NCBI RefSeq assembly: GCF_016545825.1
Contig: NC_052616.1
Location: 57,681,278-57,745,277 of the forward strand
Direction of reading: 5' to 3'
Source of the DNA: Eucalyptus grandis
Taxonomy: Eukaryota; Streptophyta; Magnoliopsida; Myrtales; Myrtaceae
Length of the DNA stretch: 64,000 bases
Of this stretch, positions 62,301 to 64,000 are shown in pieces; the first letter of the stretch is position 1, and each line of letters begins with the position of its first letter. The notes under the pieces were generated by a model. The model saw nothing but the letters and a program-made list of their open reading frames with translations, did not search any database and had not been told where the DNA came from. A program made the position numbers and the translations under genes.

Positions 62301-63468
62301 TGTTCACATGTTTCAAATGTTTGCGTTAACTTGTGTGAAAAGTCAACTTGTTTATGAAAAGAATGTGATTAATTAGGGAAAAGGATAAAGCTGTAAGTTT
62401 GTTCTCCTAACTCTAACATTAATTCAACAAAAAAGAACTATAACATTAACTAATTTCCATTATCTCAACAAACTTAGATAATTTAATACAATTTCATTTC
62501 TGGAAAGTTCGTATCCTATTACGGGAGATTGATTGATAATATCGTACATGCTCCATTTACTACATTAAGAGCAATTCAAGATAAATATTTTGTACAGCAA
62601 TTCAGTGTGCCTTACCTAATGTGTTCACTCAGACAAAAAGCTTGCTTGTGAAACTATTATGATACAATGCATATTGACACTTAATATTAAGTGTTTTATT
62701 GTTTCCCCTATAACAATCAACTTAATGCAAAACAATTTAATGAACAATAACTACTATATGTTAAAATTTGGTTATGAATTATCTAAATATACTCCTTTGT
62801 ATGAAAAACACAATTTTAGTAGATATGTCTCACATAACATTAACATAGAGGATGTTCTTTCAAGTGAGTTACAAACAAAATAAAACCAAAATATACAAAG
62901 CAAGCACATGCGTCGCAAGGGTTAGAAAGCTAGCGAGGAAGTGAAAGGCTGTTTTTCTATTGGTACAGCAACAACAATGACACAAACCTAAGAAGCTCTT
63001 CTGCCCCTAGGCTTGGCTTTACGGATCCTCCTATGGTGGCTGCCCATGTATTCACAGAGCTTGGGTCAGCGTGTTTCCAAATCATTTTTCAGTCGTAGTG
63101 CCTCTTTTCCAAGTTATAAAGTCATATATGAAGCCTGATAATTACATAAAACAACAATGGTCTTTTTCTTTTTTTCTTTTTGAAATATTCTCAGTAAATT
63201 CTATTAGAATTGTCACATTTAGGAATCTCTCTTTCTTTTGAATTTTAGGAATATTAAGTATGTACTATTTAAGGCAATTACCTTGTTGCAAACACAAGCT
63301 TGTTTCTTGTTGTGCAGTGGATATATGGCACCGGAGTATGCAATGCATGGTTACCTCACTGACAAAGCCGACATCTATAGTTTTGGCATCGTTGCCTTAG
63401 AAGTTGTTAGTGGCCGGAGCAACAGTAGTTCCCAAAAAAATGAGGAATGCTTTTATCTACTTGATTGG
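49721..63468 (+). CDS. LRR-malectin receptor-like Ser/Thr kinase (LRR-VIII-2, At1g53430/RFK1-like), 3' end outside window
   Basis: A plasma-membrane receptor kinase. Exons: 49721-49823, 49994-50174, 51753-51824, 51922-51989, 52070-52141, 52233-52304, 52439-52510, 52602-52673, 52758-52829, 52923-52991, 53516-53587, 54959-55021, 57349-57414, 58045-58101, 58232-58264, 58423-58463, 58820-59193, 59398-59593, 60196-60339, 61166-61284, 61400-61610, 61697-61934, 63318-63468. All junctions are GT-AG with matching phases except exon 4, which is one base short. This gives about 873 codons; family members are near 1,000, so one C-terminal exon is still to come. Order: signal peptide, LRRs, malectin, membrane helix, kinase with all catalytic motifs. 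The one-base loss makes an in-frame TAA in exon 4, so the allele may be null. Confidence 0.88.
50339..50376. repeat. (AT)n microsatellite in intron 2
   Basis: About 36 bases of alternating AT. Confidence 0.9.
50959..51626. mobile_element. Foldback element in intron 2 of the receptor kinase
   Basis: The arms are inverted repeats: left 'tttttaacggaaaatgctga' (about 51087) and right 'cagcattttccgttaaaaag' (about 51470); also 'cacatggctttttaaa' against 'tttaaaaagccacatgg', and the ends ataagtg/cacttat. It shares arm sequence with the 27460 element (aaaatgattt, 'agccatttgaaaa' variants, the TTAACTTTAGGACT-like ends), so it belongs to the same or a sister family. The GC core is only about 60 bases. 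No target duplication was found. Confidence 0.7.
51625..51824 (+). repeat. Tandemly duplicated LRR exon; first copy dead
   Basis: The stretch from 'atgga-aaagccttttgtct' through the acceptor and LRR exon occurs at 51625 and again at 51722, a period of 97 bases. The second copy is the working exon 3. The first has lost two bases after the acceptor and degenerates to LLSK, with no good donor. Confidence 0.8.
51753..58264 (+). CDS. Receptor kinase exons 3-15: extracellular LRR domain
   Basis: Seven of the exons (3, 5-9 and 11) are exactly 72 nt and in phase 2, one LRR each; the rest are 33-69 nt. Recognisable repeats: [18 protein letters not shown] (exon 3), [16 protein letters not shown] (5), [17 protein letters not shown] (6), [17 protein letters not shown] (7), [17 protein letters not shown] (8), [16 protein letters not shown] (9), [16 protein letters not shown] (11), [17 protein letters not shown] (12), [12 protein letters not shown] (13). 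Exon 4 (51922-51989) is 68 nt, where 69 or 72 would keep the frame: [17 protein letters not shown] is readable only in the shifted frame. Large introns 2, 11 and 12 interrupt the domain, and two of them hold transposons. Confidence 0.88.
51849..51904. repeat. (CTT)n/(ATC)n microsatellite in intron 3
   Basis: About nine CTT units, followed by imperfect ATC units. Confidence 0.85.
53021..53435. mobile_element. Palindromic MITE with TA target sites in intron 10
   Basis: The body 53023-53433 (411 bp) begins ggaaaataacacaa and ends with the inverse ttgtgtcattatcc, bounded by TA on both sides. The inverted repeats extend through most of the element ('cttgaacttggcccaatta', 'aacttttgcccaacgtgcag' and their inverses). 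No coding. TA duplication suggests a Tc1/mariner-related MITE. Confidence 0.7.
53588..54958. other. Receptor kinase intron 11
   Basis: 1,371 bases, T-rich, with no element or exon recognised. Confidence 0.5.
55259..55380. repeat. Two-copy tandem repeat in intron 12
   Basis: 'ggagcagacatagatccatg' at 55259 recurs as 'ggagcagacacagatcgatg' at 55324, a period of 65 bases, followed by the shared 'atatt-tgttgcttaa-agcat'. Confidence 0.75.
55795..57056 (-). mobile_element. TRIM retrotransposon in intron 12 of the receptor kinase
   Basis: On the minus strand: 5' LTR 57049-56597 (453 bp, TGTCATGG...CCGTCACA), then AG, then a primer-binding site TGGTACCAGAGC (56594-56583), one base off the initiator tRNA-Met site. 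An internal stretch of about 320 bases follows, then a polypurine tract GGGAGGGGTGAG (56264-56253), then the 3' LTR 56252-55802 (451 bp, TGTCCCAA...). Identical hexamers taatac flank it at 55795-55800 and 57051-57056. There is no coding capacity; length, LTRs, PBS and PPT fit a terminal-repeat retrotransposon in miniature. The LTRs are clearly diverged, so the insertion is old. Confidence 0.82.
58423..59593 (+). CDS. Receptor kinase exons 16-18: malectin domain
   Basis: Exon 16 ends the LRR C-cap ([13 protein letters not shown]). Exons 17-18 encode a malectin domain, a carbohydrate-binding fold found outside the membrane in this family: [15 protein letters not shown], then [16 protein letters not shown], then [10 protein letters not shown], and after the intron [23 protein letters not shown] and GPLISAISV. 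Intact. Confidence 0.92.
58552..58631 (-). mobile_element. 48-bp LINE tail with 16-bp target duplications, intron 16
   Basis: ccttgtcaactctttt occurs at 58552-58567 and 58616-58631. The insert between is T-rich with 'ttttttggtaaag', the same 3'-terminal motif as the LINE at 10561-10576. It is an extremely 5'-truncated insertion. Confidence 0.7.
59919..59955. repeat. (TTC)n microsatellite in intron 18
   Basis: About ten TTC units; they create a false poly-Phe open frame. Confidence 0.9.
60196..60339 (+). CDS. Receptor kinase exon 19: transmembrane segment
   Basis: Encodes [20 protein letters not shown], a single hydrophobic helix, followed by the basic stop-transfer stretch RGCLRRE. Confidence 0.92.
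60408..60573. repeat. 83-bp tandem duplication in intron 19
   Basis: Two adjacent copies from 'gccctg-gaatacattttcc' to 'atttcagcttgat' differ at one base, which points to a recent duplication. Each copy carries a possible acceptor (atatttcag). Confidence 0.9.
61166..63468 (+). CDS. Receptor kinase exons 20-23: protein kinase domain
   Basis: Exon 20 carries the Gly-rich loop [10 protein letters not shown] after [14 protein letters not shown]. Exon 21 has the ATP-anchoring Lys in IAVKQL and the alpha-C Glu in [13 protein letters not shown]. Exon 22 has the catalytic loop [12 protein letters not shown] and DFGLAKL. Exon 23 has the APE-like [21 protein letters not shown]. All catalytic residues are present, so an active RD kinase is predicted. 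The intron before exon 23 (61935-63317) is 1,383 bases and holds nothing recognised. The domain's last part lies past the window. Confidence 0.92.
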
Positions 63469-64000
63469 GTAATCAACTCTATCATTTCAATTATGATTGT
63501 ATCCATATTTAAATTTCTGCTTGTGCTGGTGGAAAAGGGATAAGGAAGTGTGAGCATAGTATGTAATCCCTCACACGCACTTTTAATTGTTGCAAAGGAG
63601 TGTTACAGTTACCAGCTATTGAAACCTGCTTAACGAATTGTCGTGCTGCTAACTGCAATTTGTCATTTCAAATTAATCCAATTCTTCTTATTATGTTGGT
63701 CTACACTGATTTTTCATGTAGATTCTTTTTTTGGATTGAAGAAAATTCTATTCCTTGAAGTTTGGGGTAGTTCAGTTCTAGTCTTTATGTTTTTATGCTT
63801 GACGTTCATACTCTCTGTAGTTCCATTGGTGCCAAAAAATTCCTTCGACTACTATTCAATTTTGGCAATTACTGTTATATTAAAAAGTTTTCAAGACCAT
63901 GTCTTGACCAGAATATCCATATACTTTTGATTGAGGTATAACTTTTTTCACATTCATATAATTTTGAGTCCTTCAGTTAGATTTTGTTTTGCTTTGAGTA
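63469..64000 (+). other. Start of the last receptor kinase intron; window edge
   Basis: Follows the donor gtaatc. The expected final exon (kinase C-lobe end and tail) is not seen before 64000. Confidence 0.6.

Noticed and set aside
1..64000. CRISPR arrays, operons, bacterial promoters, rRNA and tRNA genes
   Set aside because: No regularly spaced short repeats and no rRNA or complete tRNA fold were seen; introns and gene families show a plant nuclear genome.

Overview
The window is nuclear DNA of a flowering plant, most likely a woody eudicot. Genes are split by GT-AG introns, intergenic DNA is AT-rich and full of retrotransposon remains, and the two real genes belong to plant-specific families: a CC-NBS-LRR resistance gene and an LRR-malectin receptor kinase. 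A eucalypt or other Myrtaceae source would fit the style of the resistance gene, but the sequence alone does not prove it. A run of exactly 100 N shows it comes from a scaffold.

Positions 1-28750 hold no gene I can defend. They are built from nested and dispersed mobile elements. At least five copies of one long LTR family (about 2-2.5 kb each, TGTTGACACC at the start, a conserved TTAGTGGCGACTC motif near the end, a GC-rich middle) lie at 449-2750 (inverted), 6491-8509, 10104-15895, 16104-18257 and 22734-25277. A 5'-truncated L1-type LINE (10561-13536) is inserted in the third copy with a perfect 17-bp target duplication. A tRNA-type SINE sits at 5754-5946 with a 15-bp duplication. A 1.29-kb foldback element with Mutator-like 9-bp duplications lies at 27460-28751.

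Positions 28750-41970 are a duplicated, decayed region. Blocks at 30060-30990 and 32660-33290 recur in the same order at 35650-37250 and 40430-41000. One of these blocks is the first exon of a membrane-associated kinase regulator (MAKR/BKI1-like) gene, broken in both copies. The other is expanded into about 410-bp tandem units with splice-like junctions. A second GC-cored foldback element lies at 33640-34870.

Positions 41973-48660 hold a CC-NBS-LRR gene on the plus strand. Its large first exon keeps the P-loop, kinase-2, GLPL and MHD motifs, but a frameshift stops it after 888 codons. Further LRR exons follow, and the 3' end runs into the assembly gap at 48369-48468.

Positions 49721 to the right edge hold an LRR-RLK of the LRR-VIII-2 type (signal peptide, LRRs on 72-nt exons, malectin domain, one membrane helix, Ser/Thr kinase). 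I could build 23 exons with consistent phases. The last exon lies beyond the window. One LRR exon is one base short and shifts into a stop, so this allele may be a pseudogene unless the base is an assembly error. Its introns carry a TRIM retrotransposon, a foldback element, a TA-flanked MITE and a 48-bp LINE tail.

The two receptors are typical immune-surveillance genes: the NLR would act inside the cell and the receptor kinase at the plasma membrane. They lie side by side in the same orientation and both look damaged. No evidence in the sequence links them functionally.
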